Assembly (NCBI GenBank): GCA_002794735.1
Contig: NBAZ01000001.1
Coordinates: forward strand, 1,054,001-1,118,000
Origin: Pyrrhoderma lamaoense
Lineage: Eukaryota > Basidiomycota > Agaricomycetes > Hymenochaetales > Hymenochaetaceae
Length of the DNA stretch: 64,000 nt
Direction of reading: 5' to 3'
Below the pieces are notes generated by a model. It was given only the letters and a program-made list of their open reading frames with translations, was not told where the DNA came from and did not search any database. Positions 33,421 to 44,009 of this stretch are shown here, piece after piece. Position numbers and translations under genes: made by a program. Position 1 is the first letter of the stretch. Each line of letters begins with the position of its first letter.

Positions 33421-34325
33421 ATGATTCGCATCACTGCTCTCGTTCTCCTCGCAACTCTCTTCATCACCCAGTCTTTGGCTTCCCCAGTCGCTCTCCCGCT
33501 CCCAGTGCGTATACCCAATGGCTACTTATCATACTTCTAATATCTGATTCCCTCCTCCGTAGCTCGTCAAGGCCCGTGAACCTTCTCCATTCACGCCTAT
33601 CCAGGCATACGTCAAACGAGACATAAACACTATTCCAGCTGAAGCAGCCACCAAAGCTCCCAATGGCATTCTGGAACTCTATGGCTCTGGGAAAGTAAAG
33701 CGTCAGAACAACATAAACACTATACAGCAGAACTGCACAAGCTCTAATGTGTCTGGAGTTGTACGAAATGAAAAGTAAAGAGGCAAACAACATCAATACC
33801 ATCCCTGCTGAGGCTGCTACTAAGGCTCCTAACGGTGTCTTGGAATTGTACGGAAACGGTAGCAAGGTTAAACGTCAGAACAACATTAACACCATTCCTG
33901 CTGAAGCTGCTACAAAAGCACCAAACGGTGTTCTTGAACTGTATGGAAACGGCAACAAGGTTAAACGCCAGAACAACATCAACACTATCCCCGCCGAAGC
34001 AGCCACCAAAGCTCCAAACGGTGTTTTAGAGTTATATGGGAATGGCAACAAAGTCAAGCGTCAGAACAACATTAACACCATTCCTGCTGAGGCAGCTACC
34101 AAGGCTCCAAATGGTGTACTCGAGTTATACGGTAATGGCAACAAGGTTAAGCGTCAGAACATCAACACTATCCCAGCGGAAGCTGCTACTAAAGCCCCGA
34201 ACGGTGTTCTTGAGCTTTACGGAAATGGTAACAAAGTCAAGCGTCAGAACATAAACACCATCCCTGCTGAGGCTGCTACCAAGGCGCCCAATGGTGTTCT
34301 TGAACTCTATGGAAACGGGAACTAA
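33421..34325 (+). CDS. Secreted Kex2-processed repeat peptide precursor (KEP-type)
   Basis: Exon 1 (33421-33504) encodes a signal peptide, MIRITALVLLATLFITQSLA, followed by SPVALPLP. Exon 2 begins at 33563 and encodes a short leader and then tandem units separated by Lys-Arg, the Kex2 cleavage site. A full unit starts QNNINTIPAEAATK, continues APNGVLELYGNGNK and ends VKR: 30-31 residues, 90-93 nt. Eight units are traceable: the first a variant (ILELYGSG), the second degraded in this sequence, then six nearly identical, the last ending GNGN without a KR before the stop. The array spans 33620-34325. Kexin-processed peptides are known in fungi as pheromones, hydrophobic repellents (Ustilago Rep1) and precursors of cyclic RiPPs. 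No CAAX box follows, so it is not a basidiomycete a-type pheromone. N-terminal Gln could cyclise to pyroglutamate. Function unknown. Confidence 0.85.
33620..34325 (+). repeat. Eight 90-93-nt in-frame tandem repeats
   Basis: Units differ at many third codon positions while the encoded peptide is almost constant (two later units lack one Asn). Unit 1 starts at Asp after VKR (33620). Unit 2, about 33703-33785, carries several single-base losses and breaks the frame. Confidence 0.9.
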
Positions 34326-34869
34326 GTTTCTCATAGGTTTTGGTACGTTTTATTCCACATATCAGTAGAGCGTATGATGCTAATCTCATTCCTATGTCTC
34401 TAGTTTCTATCACGGACTTTATGGACGTTGTAGATTTGTGTTTTTGATCGCATTATGTACCGACCTTCTAAACGATTGCATCCTTTCCCGTTTATTTGTT
34501 ACTTTTCTATGCTTTAATCTTCGTCTCGTCTTGCCTCCATCTTCACTGTTGCAAATCACAATTTGATAAATCCAATTTTTTCCTCATTGCTGGAGAGAAG
34601 GAGGGACACTGGCCTGCGGTCCTGTTTCTTTTTTATCCTTCGTTTCGTTTGAACACCATGCCGATGGAACGATTTTTTTCTGTCCTGCTATTGTTGTTAC
34701 TATGCATATGTGAAGTTGTGTCGTAGTACTATATACGTAGTTGGATTTAAACCCACTTTAACTCATTTTGGAGCTCTCAAGACTTAAGGGTCCGCTTATG
34801 TCTGCAATCTACTGAGCTATGGAGTTCTCTAACCTACACAGAACTTTGTTCCAAATCTACCATTCTTTT
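34326..34869. other. Intergenic region downstream of the peptide gene
   Basis: 544 bases between convergent genes: T-rich 3' UTR-like sequence to about 34730, then a tRNA-like relic (listed separately). Confidence 0.4.
34741..34826 (-). other. tRNA-like relic (A-box and B-box remnants)
   Basis: On the minus strand an A-box-like TAGCTCAGTAGA (34808-34819) is followed about 55 bases later by a B-box-like GGGTTTAAATCC (34743-34754). The T-arm can nearly form (GTGGG/CCAAC, one mismatch), but the acceptor and D stems do not pair. It is therefore not an intact tRNA; it may be a decayed tRNA gene or a tRNA-derived SINE fragment. Confidence 0.3.
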
Positions 34870-35603
34870 TTAGTTCTCCTTCCAAACAGCGCTGTCATCC
34901 TCTTCTCCAACATAAAACTCCCGTTTCCAGATTTGGGCACGAGCTTTGACCTGTTCGAGGATGTATTCACAAGCTGTGAATGCTGCAAGACGGTGTGGGC
35001 TTGAGACGGCTATGACAATGCTTGGGGAGCCGACGGGGACTTGGCCCAGACGATGGTGAACTGCTGTTTTGAGGACCCGATCGGGGCTGAGTGTTGCCTG
35101 GGGTGTAGAGATGGGGGTGGAGGGAGAAGAGGATGTGATATCGGAAGTATTACTAGTTGAGTTTATGCGTGCTTGTTGTACGATGGAAGCCATTGTTTTG
35201 AGTGCAAGTTTGCTGTATGCTTGGTATTCAAGTCGATGGACTGATTTACCTGTTGGTAAGGGTGAGTGATTATGAGGTTAAACTGATCTCTGTCACTACG
35301 TTATTGCTACTCTGTAGTTAGATACTATGGATAAACCCTTAAAAGTTATTTGGAATTGATGTGTATCATATCATTATACATAGGCAAGGGAACAACATTT
35401 AAGAGATAATTAGTAAGATTAAGAAGGGGATGTCACAAACCTCTGAAAGAGTTTCGGGTGGTGCCTATAAACACGGCTGTTGCACCTGCTTCATCACAGC
35501 CTACAGAGTCAATAATAGCTTTGGTGTCTAGTGGGGAATGTGTGAGTACACAGGCACCATCATCGGTTATGAGTTCTGCATCAACGGAATGTCCCTGGTA
35601 CAT
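34870..35603 (-). CDS. MOCS2B: Molybdopterin synthase large subunit (MoaE/MOCS2B)
   Basis: Catalyses sulfur transfer to precursor Z (cPMP) in molybdenum cofactor synthesis, together with the small subunit MOCS2A. Two exons: 35441-35603 and 34870-35249, 180 residues. Landmarks: LTHSPLDTKAIIDSV, GATAVFIGTTRNSF, then across the intron RGKSVHRLEYQAYSKLA, HHRLGQVPVGSPSIVIAVSS, PHRLAAFTACEYILEQVK and the catalytic lysine segment KARAQIWKREFY. A Ser/Thr/Pro insert (about 25 residues, SNTSDITSSSPSTPIS) sits between the two halves and is not part of the bacterial core. The presence of this gene implies Moco enzymes such as nitrate reductase in the organism. It is divergent from the pseudouridine gene. 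Confidence 0.92.
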
Positions 35604-35944
35604 TTTAATTGGCCTGTATTTCGATGGAAACTGGCATCAGAGCATGCATACTTTTATCATGACAGTGACACTATCCGTGCATATCTATACATCAACTGAT
35701 CAAAGCTGTTTCCGAAGAAGAGGTCCCTGATCGGCAACCACGTGAGTAATTTAACGCGGTTAATGAACTTATGAAGCTTGTATCAAAATCCCCGGGGCCA
35801 AGCAGCGAATCTTCGAAGAAAAAGCCTTTCAGGACTATCTATCAAGCTAAAGCTAGTCTCTTTTCATCCTTATCCATCCTATCCAACAGTACACATCTAA
35901 AGCTCACTGATAGAGTCTACTTGAACAGAAAAACGAAAGATAAA
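35604..35944. promoter_or_regulatory. Divergent promoter, MOCS2B / PsuG-PsuK
   Basis: 341 bases. The upstream in-frame ATG at 35771 would extend the + gene by 58 residues, but the ATG at 35945 begins a more convincing mitochondrial-type presequence. Confidence 0.35.
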
Positions 35945-38900
35945 ATGAAACGAATCCGACCTCTCTCCAGGTCCCTCCTCACCCCTCGACTTAGACTCAC
36001 TCGCTCTCACTGCACACACCCCAACACCCTCTCACCAAAATTACTTCCAGGAGCCTCACTTGACATCCACCCCGAAGTAGCTCACGCACTTGCAACTCAC
36101 CAACCAGTAGTAGCGCTCGAAACAGCACTCGTCACTAACGGCGTACCCCCACCCATAAACCTCTCCATCGCACGCGAGTTGGAAGCGCTCGTGAGGAAAC
36201 AAGGTGCTGTACCTGCTACTATTGGTGTTGTTGGTGGGAGAGTCAAAGTTGGACTGAGGGATGAAGAGCTGGAGAGGTTGGCGGACTGGGAGGGGAATAA
36301 GGGGCTTGTCAAGGTTTGTGTTTTGTTTGTGTTTTGTATTTATGTAGTGTTTCCAAATTTATTTGATATTTTGTTGGGCTAATCGAGTTGGTCACTGTCG
36401 GGGTTGTACTGATACGTATTTTGATTCGTCATCATTGGTGTATTAAATGATAGGTTTCCAGACGCGATATCGGGCCTATTATTGGTATGAAGAAGGATGG
36501 AGGAACTACCATAGCAGCTACTTTAATATTTGCACACCTGGCTGGGATCAGAGTCTTTGCAACCGGAGGGTAAGCGGGATCTCTAAGCTTCGGCCTGCTG
36601 AGATTAGCAAATAACTAGATATTCTTTAGGCTTGGAGGTGTACACAGAGGAGCCGAAAATAGTTTGTGGATCTCTTGTTTTCACCAAAGTACATCTCTCA
36701 TATACTAGCAGGTATGGATATCTCTGCGGACTTGCATGAGCTCACGAGATGCTCGGTCGGGCTTGTATCATGCGGAGTCAAGTCGATCTTGGATATTGGA
36801 CGGTAAACTCCCATTGCATTATATTAAGAGGAAAACTCAATCTGAAATAATGCATAATTCACTAGGACATTGGAATATCTTGTTAGTTTCTCACTGCCAT
36901 CTCGGCTAGGAAGCGAATTTCTCATGAGGATTTTGTCATAGGAGACTCTTGGAGTACCTGTCTTGACCTACGGCAAGGACTACAACTTCCCGGCTTTCTT
37001 CTGTGGGAGGAGTGAGTTTGAGGTAACCCACTTGACTAATTCACCGGTTCAGTTATTGAAATTTTCCGTTTCCCCAGACAAATTGGAAAGTCGATGATCC
37101 TCGGGCGGCTGCAGAGATTCTAGGTATCTACCTAAAACTTCTACTACTAATAACCAGAATCTAATGGTTTCTTTTACAGAGGCTCAAAGAAGATTGGGTC
37201 TCACAAATGGCACCCTATTTGCTCTTCCTATGCCCGAGGAATATGCGGCATCAGGGGAAGAAGTCAGGCGTGCAGTAGATCAAGCTGTTCGAGAGTCAGA
37301 AGAAAATGGCATGAGTAAGAAAGGCAAGGAAGTTACACCTTGGCTTCTTTCTCGAGTAGTGGAATTGACCGGAGGTAAATCGTTGGAAAATAGTATGTGT
37401 TCTCGTCCAATAATCCATGGAATTTCATACAATGACCTTGTGTTTTTCTACATAGATCTTGCACTACTAAGGAATGCCTCTGTTGTCGGTTGGTAGTTTC
37501 TGAGTCTGGTTTGAACATACTTCTATATCTGACGATTTCTCTCCTCCCCAATTGGATTGAACTAGGCGGGAAAATTGCTGTTGAGCTAGCGAAGCTTGAA
37601 GCGGAAAGCCACCAAGAAGCTGTAAGGACATGATGTTTGATTTTACTATGTTGTAACAATAATGGGAATGAAATGTAATCTTTTCTGTATTCTCTGAAAA
37701 TAGCAACATGAGTCCAAGTCTTACCCTACCGATTTCGCTTCGAGCTTGTCTCAGGATCCCTCAAAGGAAAAGGTCCAATATCATGATGAACACAAGAAGT
37801 CTGAAAGAACGTCTAAGCCAAAAGTACGAAACTCCCGTCCCGTCGTAATTTATACATTGTTATGGGTATTGTATGCTGGATTAGTATAACTAACGAAATT
37901 ATATTTTCGGATTATACTCTACAGGCACCTCCTAAACTTATTATAGTCGGCGGTTCAGCGGTCGATATTACTGCTAACCTCAGCCAACCAAAAAAAGGTG
38001 GACAATACGACGTAGCACAGACGACTGTCCCGGGCACAGTATCCATCTCCGTCGGAGGCGTTGCAAGGAATATTGCTGAAGCGGCCCATCGTGTCCTCTC
38101 TTCCTCTTCCTCTGATAACGACAAAGACAATCTCGAAGAAGCAACATTGTCAATCTCCCCGGTTGGGAGCGATAGTTTCGCTGGGTTCTTGAGAGATGAG
38201 CATACCAGACTTGGGATGCGGGATGATGGGTTTTTAAAGGTTCGTAATGAGCGGACGGCTGTGTGTAACGTCTTACTTGACTCGAATGGGGGATTGGTTA
38301 ATGGAGTCGCGGATATGGATATTACTAGGAATGTGGATAGTGGTTTAGTACGTTTCTCGTGTTTGTGATCATAACATATGATACAAACTCAAGATGTGAC
38401 ATAACCTGTCTGACTTGATATACCTTGTAGATTTTGAAAAGGTTACGCAAGGAGAAGCCAGATTTGGTAGTCATGGACGGGAATATCTCTTCATCCACCT
38501 TATCTTCTATTTTGCAAGAATGCAATAGTAGAGAAAAACCTATACCGAGTATGTTTGTCGGCTTAGTACTGGTCTCTAGTTACTGATACCATATTTCACT
38601 TCGAATCCTAACTCGGATCTGATTAGCATTCTTGTAAGTTTTCGACTTTCCATCTAATTCAACCACACAACACCTCACTAAAACACGCATACCTTTCTAT
38701 ATAGCGAACCAACATCGGTTCCTAAATCAAGTACCATATTAACGGCGATCCTCGATCAACTCGTTACAGACAGACATGTACCAGCTCGATCTCCTGTTAC
38801 CTTCGTGTCTCCAAATACTCTCGAACTTGCACACCTCTACCGCGAAGCAGACTCAGAGAGCATGGGGCTTCTGAATCACCGAGTATGGTGGGATGTCGTT

Positions 38901-39503
38901 GATTCGTTTAACCTCGGCTCAGAATGGCGTATGGACCTCGACCAACTTGCTCGTCAACCAGTTGTAAACATAAAGGAGGAGGAAAAGTCCCAGCAGGGTG
39001 AGAGGGAGAAGAATAGAGACTTGTCGTTCTTGGTCAAAGATGGAATTGCACAAATGGCTGTAAACCTTCTTCCTTTCTTCCAACATATCATCATAAAGTG
39101 TGGAGAACGGGGTGTCATAACCGTTTTCCGTATCTCCGGAAAAGAGGACGTGAACAGGTCTTCCTGGGTGAACGAGCGTAGTAACCCTTTACGTCGATAC
39201 GTCGTTGCTCGGGGTACGACAACTAAAACCGGGTCGAATGGCGAAGAGAAAGAACCTAGCCTGATCGTGCTCAAACATTATCCTGCCATACCACTTTCGG
39301 ACGCAGAGATTGTGAACGTTACGGGAGCGGGAGACTCACTTGTTGGTTCTTTGAGTGCTTCGATCGTTCAGGACCCTACGGTATTCTTGCATCCTGATAA
39401 GTTGGACGAAGCTATTCATCAAGCGCAAAAGGCGGCGGTTATGTCTTTACACAGCGTACGGGCTGTATCACCACTTTTAGGGAAGCAAAATACTTCATTG
39501 TAG
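35945..39503 (+). CDS. Bifunctional pseudouridine-5'-phosphate glycosidase / pseudouridine kinase
   Basis: The fusion salvages pseudouridine: the kinase half phosphorylates it and the glycosidase half cleaves the phosphate to uracil and ribose 5-phosphate. The N-terminus MKRIRPLSRSLLTPRLRLTR looks like a mitochondrial presequence. The PsuG half shows PVVALETALVTNGVPPPINL, AVPATIGVVGGRVKVGL, SRRDIGPIIGMKKDGGTTIA, GGLGGVHRGAENS, MDISADLHELTR, CGVKSILDIGRTLEYLETLG and GKDYNFPAFF. A short linker leads to the pfkB-type kinase: PKLIIVGGSAVDITANL, SVGGVARNIAEAAHRV, KPDLVVMDGNIS and the catalytic NVTGAGDSLVGSL. About ten short introns are crossed in phase. Same fusion as fungal IndA-type and animal proteins. 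No break noticed. Confidence 0.92.
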
Positions 39504-40035
39504 GGAAATACTAATAGTGTAACATCAAGATTTTTACGTCTCAACCCGACAATTCCATTGTATATCTAATAATATCGCACGTAACATTTCAACTAGATCC
39601 AGCAGAAAGAAGTAGCTAATATGATTCCCATAGTCCCTATATATAGTTATAATCTACACTATCTACAAAATATTTTAGTGTACTGAAGAAAGCTTTGATT
39701 CTCGTACCCCACCGTCCCAATTCATAGCCTTGATTCAGAGTTAAGTAGATACTAGTGGGATGTGATAGTGATGGTATGATCCATTTTGTTTCCCTGTCGT
39801 AGATGACAGCGAAAATACCTCGTTGGATATTACACATACATGTATGTATCAAAGGGATGGCAAGTCTTTGGGGTGACCGAGCAACCTCATAAATAGTGAC
39901 CGAGCCGAGACGGGAAAGTTGGGAACAGGTATCCAGATGTACGCGAGCTCATAACAAGAAAAAGTATCTACGTCTGAGATGGTGTTGATTCTAACCTCGT
40001 CATCTCTCAGAGTTCATTGGCTAAATGCATGTCCT
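39504..40035. other. Intergenic region between convergent genes
   Basis: About 530 bases; 3' ends of the pseudouridine gene and IRC3. Nothing else supported. Confidence 0.4.
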
Positions 40036-42732
40036 TTAAACCAGTTTATACCTCTTTTCTGTAGCCTGCGATGGTGATGGTTTTGGAAGAGGGCCGACTG
40101 TAACGACGGGACGGAGGCGTTGCTGTAATTCAGCAGCCCTAGCCTTCTTCGCTTCTAGATCTCTTTTCTCTCTTAGCTTTTTCTCGTATCGATTCTAAGA
40201 AAAAAATCAGCCGATCTTAGCCTTAAGAAGTACTGAAACAGTACATAGGTAAAAGAAAGAAAATTACCTGTGCGCCATGTTTAAGCCGAGTGATTATGTT
40301 CGCTGCTTGTCCTTTGGTTAACGATTCCAGCTTTTGCCCCATTTTCGCTTCTTGGGAATGCTTCATCTTCTTGAGCATTTTCAACTGGTTTTCTGATGCC
40401 GGAGTTTGACGCCATTTCGCATAACGGTAAAGACTATGTGTTTAGTAATTATGAGAATTCAAATTTAACTTTGAGCATGCTACAGTGAAAAACCGGCCTG
40501 ACATACCCTTGTGCCCTGTTCCCAGGTAGAACCTTCATTTGAACAAATTTATCGCAGCCAAGAAATGCGGCTCTCAGAGTGTCAGCCTTTAGAATCAATC
40601 TTGGTCGCATGTAAGGTGATTTTTTAGATAACGATAGGCCAGACATTTGCCCATCCACTCTTTTGATTGCTTCGACGTAGTGAGCATGATACATTTCGAT
40701 GGGACCCTTCTCGTCAACTTGATTATTTTCAGTCTAAGTAAGGGGAACTATTATCAACATCCGTGAGGGCGAGGGAATGCACATTCTCACATAGGAATCG
40801 ATCTTGACATGTCCTAGGCCAAGGCACTCTAAAACGTAGCTGTTATCGCCAATACCAACCCAAGCGTAGCTACTGTACCGAGACAGATGTGGGAAGCCAG
40901 AAGCTTCTCCGATAGTGTCAAATGGATTATCATAATCCGTGTAAGTAACTGATTTGGGCTCAGATATGTTGAATTTTATGCTCTCTCTAAACACTTGTTC
41001 CTCACGTCGTTCGAGATCTGCGGGACTTTGTTCTGATTGTAGTGCAAGACAAGTTAGGCCGGCTCAAAGGTGTGCAGTAAACGAACTTTTTGTACCTTCA
41101 ATCATTTCATTTGGATCCAGGCCGTATAGTGTAGGTACACATATTATACCTTCATGACGCGATTTACTATCAACAAAGTCAATAATATGGCAGTTTTCTT
41201 TCCCTGGAGAAAGCCGCAAGCCGCGTCCAATCTAGAGATACGACGTATTGATTCAACAAGCTGTCAATAAAGTTGGTGGTTGTCACTACCATTTGCATAT
41301 ATAGGTTACGCGACCTAGTCGGCCTTGCAATGACTACGCAGTCAATATTCGGTATATCAGTCCCTTCCGTAAAAATGCCTTCGAACCATCAAGTCAGCGA
41401 CCAAAAATTGGACTACTAAAAAAGCTTACCAATATTACACAAGACTGGGAACACTCCGGCTTTGTAATCTTCAATAAGCTGTCGCCGTTCTTTCTCGGGA
41501 GTTTTGGAATAGACGTATCGTGCATCAATACCAGCCCTTCGAAAAGCATTTGTAAGAGCCTGGAGATGTTCCTTATTTACACAGAACACCAGAGTTGATT
41601 TTCGTTTTGCTATTAAGAGACCGATCATATTTATTCCGATTCTTGTGGCAGAAGATAACAAACTTACAAGCCTTGTCAATCCAGCTTTTAACTATTAAAT
41701 TATTTATCGTCTCGGTATTGATTACATGTTCGAGACTTTTCGCATTGAAGTCTCCAGTCCCTTTACTGAGAGAGACTTCGTCAAGATTAAGCGCAGCTTG
41801 GACAGTTGTGAAGAGAACGGAGCTCAACCTAAGGTAGAATACAATTTTTCAATAAAACTTGGATTCTTGAGTAATTGACGAACGAACCATCCATCCCGTA
41901 TCATATCTCGAACGTCAAGGTGATATACGATGTCCTGGAATGCGGATCCCAGAGCCAGCCCATCATGGCGACTGAAAGTCGCAGTGAACCCTATGATAGG
42001 AACGGAACGGGTACTATCCAGGGGTAGTGTATCTTGGTCTAGATATTTAATATTCGGGTCAAAATATGATAAAATCTTGAGATATCTGGAAAGAATTTGT
42101 AGTTAGATTGCATCATAGGCGTTACAATTGTTTAAGAATTTGATTATGTACGAGGGTGATGCTGCATGGTGCGCCTCATCGACGATAATGCATTTTGTTT
42201 TCGATGGGTCATATTTAACTAAACGATCCGAACGGACGAGGCTCTGGTAGGTAGCAATTGTACTAATACATGGGGTAAGTAAAGTGATCAAATTTTTAGG
42301 AAGGACGTTAACATACACATCTGCACAACCTGTTGCTACATTTTGAGACCCTTGATCTATTTCGACTTTCAATTCTGGTAACAGTTCCTTCACTCGCTGC
42401 GCAGATTGACGTGTTAAATCTTCGCTGTTTACAATGATCAGGGCTCTAGTTGCATCGGGATTCTGTGTTGGAGGTTTGAGTCTCGATATTAGTGAAACAA
42501 ATACAGTAGTCTTCCCCGAACCAGTGGGTAGTGAGACACCTAATCGGGTAGACTTTCCCTCTTGGAGAGTTTCAAGGCATGCAGCTAGACACTCTTCCTG
42601 GTAAGGACGCAACTTAATGCCGGAGTTGGTAGAATAAGATAAAGGAGAGGAAAGTCGTAGTAAAAGGAGAGTTGCATGAGTACGCCTTAACTGGCGAGGT
42701 ATTATTTGAACATGGCTCAGGAAATAAGACAT
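40036..42732 (-). CDS. IRC3: Mitochondrial branch-migration helicase IRC3
   Basis: A superfamily 2 double-stranded DNA translocase for mtDNA maintenance. The start region [20 protein letters not shown] is a likely mitochondrial targeting peptide. Helicase motifs follow across several exons: LRPYQEECL, Walker [15 protein letters not shown] box [63 protein letters not shown] and motif [17 protein letters not shown]. The C-terminal region carries [20 protein letters not shown] sequence and a basic coiled end [19 protein letters not shown], ending RYKLV. Length and order match fungal Irc3. No frame break seen. RNA-helicase families are excluded by the UvsW/RecG-like order and the IGRGLR motif. 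Confidence 0.88.
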
Positions 42733-42930
42733 GTGCTGCTGAAGCAGAGTTGAACATCAAATGGATCGGCATCTTGTAGTTTAAAATCACTTTCTCACAT
42801 AGTCGACGCATTTGAAAATCGCATAGTCAATACACTACTGATATACTACTACTTCTTAAATTCCTTCCTTCCAACCTATTTATGCCCCAAGCCACGAGCA
42901 CATAAATATGCATGAACCAAGAAAATCAGC

Positions 42931-43850
42931 CTAGGAGATTTTCGCTTTCGAGAAATCAAGTTCAGGATGTGCCTTCTTGAAACGCTCCAGAGCCTAGAAA
43001 ATTCAAACCAAGGACAACTCAGATCACTTTCTAGAATCGTTTAGAATGAGAACATACCTCCATCTTCTTCTCCTCATCGGATGTTGGCAGTCCCATTTGC
43101 TAAGTAGATGCTAAGATATATGTATATGGTTTATTTCTACCATCAAAAATCATACCTTGCGTTGGTTGTCATACTTTATTGAAGGAAAGTCAGTTACGAG
43201 TGAATGCATCAGTATATTGGGTGAACTATTGCTCACCATCATTTTCTCAACCATCCCTCTGATAGAACACGAGTTAATTGCAAGGGCGATAACGCTATAG
43301 ATCCCTGGCTTACCTGGTTTCTCCGTCAAGATCGCTTAGTTTACTATTCTCTGGCACGATCTTTCTGGTGTCAATCTTTGGATGGTGTGTAAGTACGTTC
43401 TCCCACCAAGTCATGTTATTGACTTTTTCCAAGTGGATATAAACGCGTTCCTGATCCTCTATTGAAATATCAATTTTATATTCTTTTGAAAAATAGCTGA
43501 TATCTCACCAATATTCCAAGTGCTATCCTCGACTTTGATTTCTTTACATAATTCGCCCTCCATTATTGGTTCTTGACCTTTCAGACCAACACTCAATTTC
43601 TTTTTCTGAATGTCAACCTTGAGGTCCTTTCCCCTAGTCCCTTTTGGTACAAGGATGTAGATATCAACATCGCCTAGCTGTTGTTGCCATTTATATGGTA
43701 AAGCTAACAGGGGATTCTATGAGATGATTATATATGCACTAGTTAGACACACCAACCAGCTTGTTCCTCCTCCTCCTTCTTTCTTTCCTCTCTGTCCTTA
43801 GCCTCTCTTTCTTCGGGAGTTAGCTTTTCTTCTTCTTCAATAGCAGCCAT
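42931..43850 (-). CDS. nudC: Nuclear movement protein NudC (CS domain)
   Basis: A dynein-pathway co-chaperone needed for nuclear migration in hyphae. The start [20 protein letters not shown] is an acidic coiled-coil lead-in. The CS/p23 domain follows: [59 protein letters not shown] and [18 protein letters not shown]. Short C-terminal exons encode MVEKMM, FDNQRK and [19 protein letters not shown], finishing [16 protein letters not shown]. The small exons (some under 30 nt) are joined by eye. Size and order match the short fungal NudC class. Confidence 0.92.
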
Positions 43851-44009
43851 TGTTTCGTTTGGTAGAACAATAGAGATACGATCAAAGATTAGAACAAACA
43901 AACGCCCTTACATACTTGATTATATGTAATTTTTACCCACGCTTAGCCACCACGGCACATTGAGTCTTGACGCCTAGTCCCAACCATTAACGCTTTCGCT
44001 CCTTCATCC

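Noticed and set aside
33900..34320. YGNGN motif in the peptide repeats resembling the YGNGV box of class IIa bacteriocins
   Set aside because: The unit lacks the paired cysteines and the rest of the pediocin box, and the context is a eukaryotic Kex2 precursor, so the resemblance is coincidental.
33421..34325. Basidiomycete lipopeptide (a-type) pheromone
   Set aside because: There is no C-terminal CAAX box and no STE3-type receptor gene nearby, and the array is long with a signal peptide.
34741..34826. Intact tRNA gene
   Set aside because: A- and B-box words are present, but acceptor and D stems do not pair, so only a relic is supported.
33421..39503. A dikaritin-type (ustiloxin-like) RiPP cluster around the repeat peptide
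   Set aside because: Neighbours are ESF1, MOCS2B and pseudouridine salvage. No DUF3328/UstY, tyrosinase or peptidase gene is visible on either side within the window.
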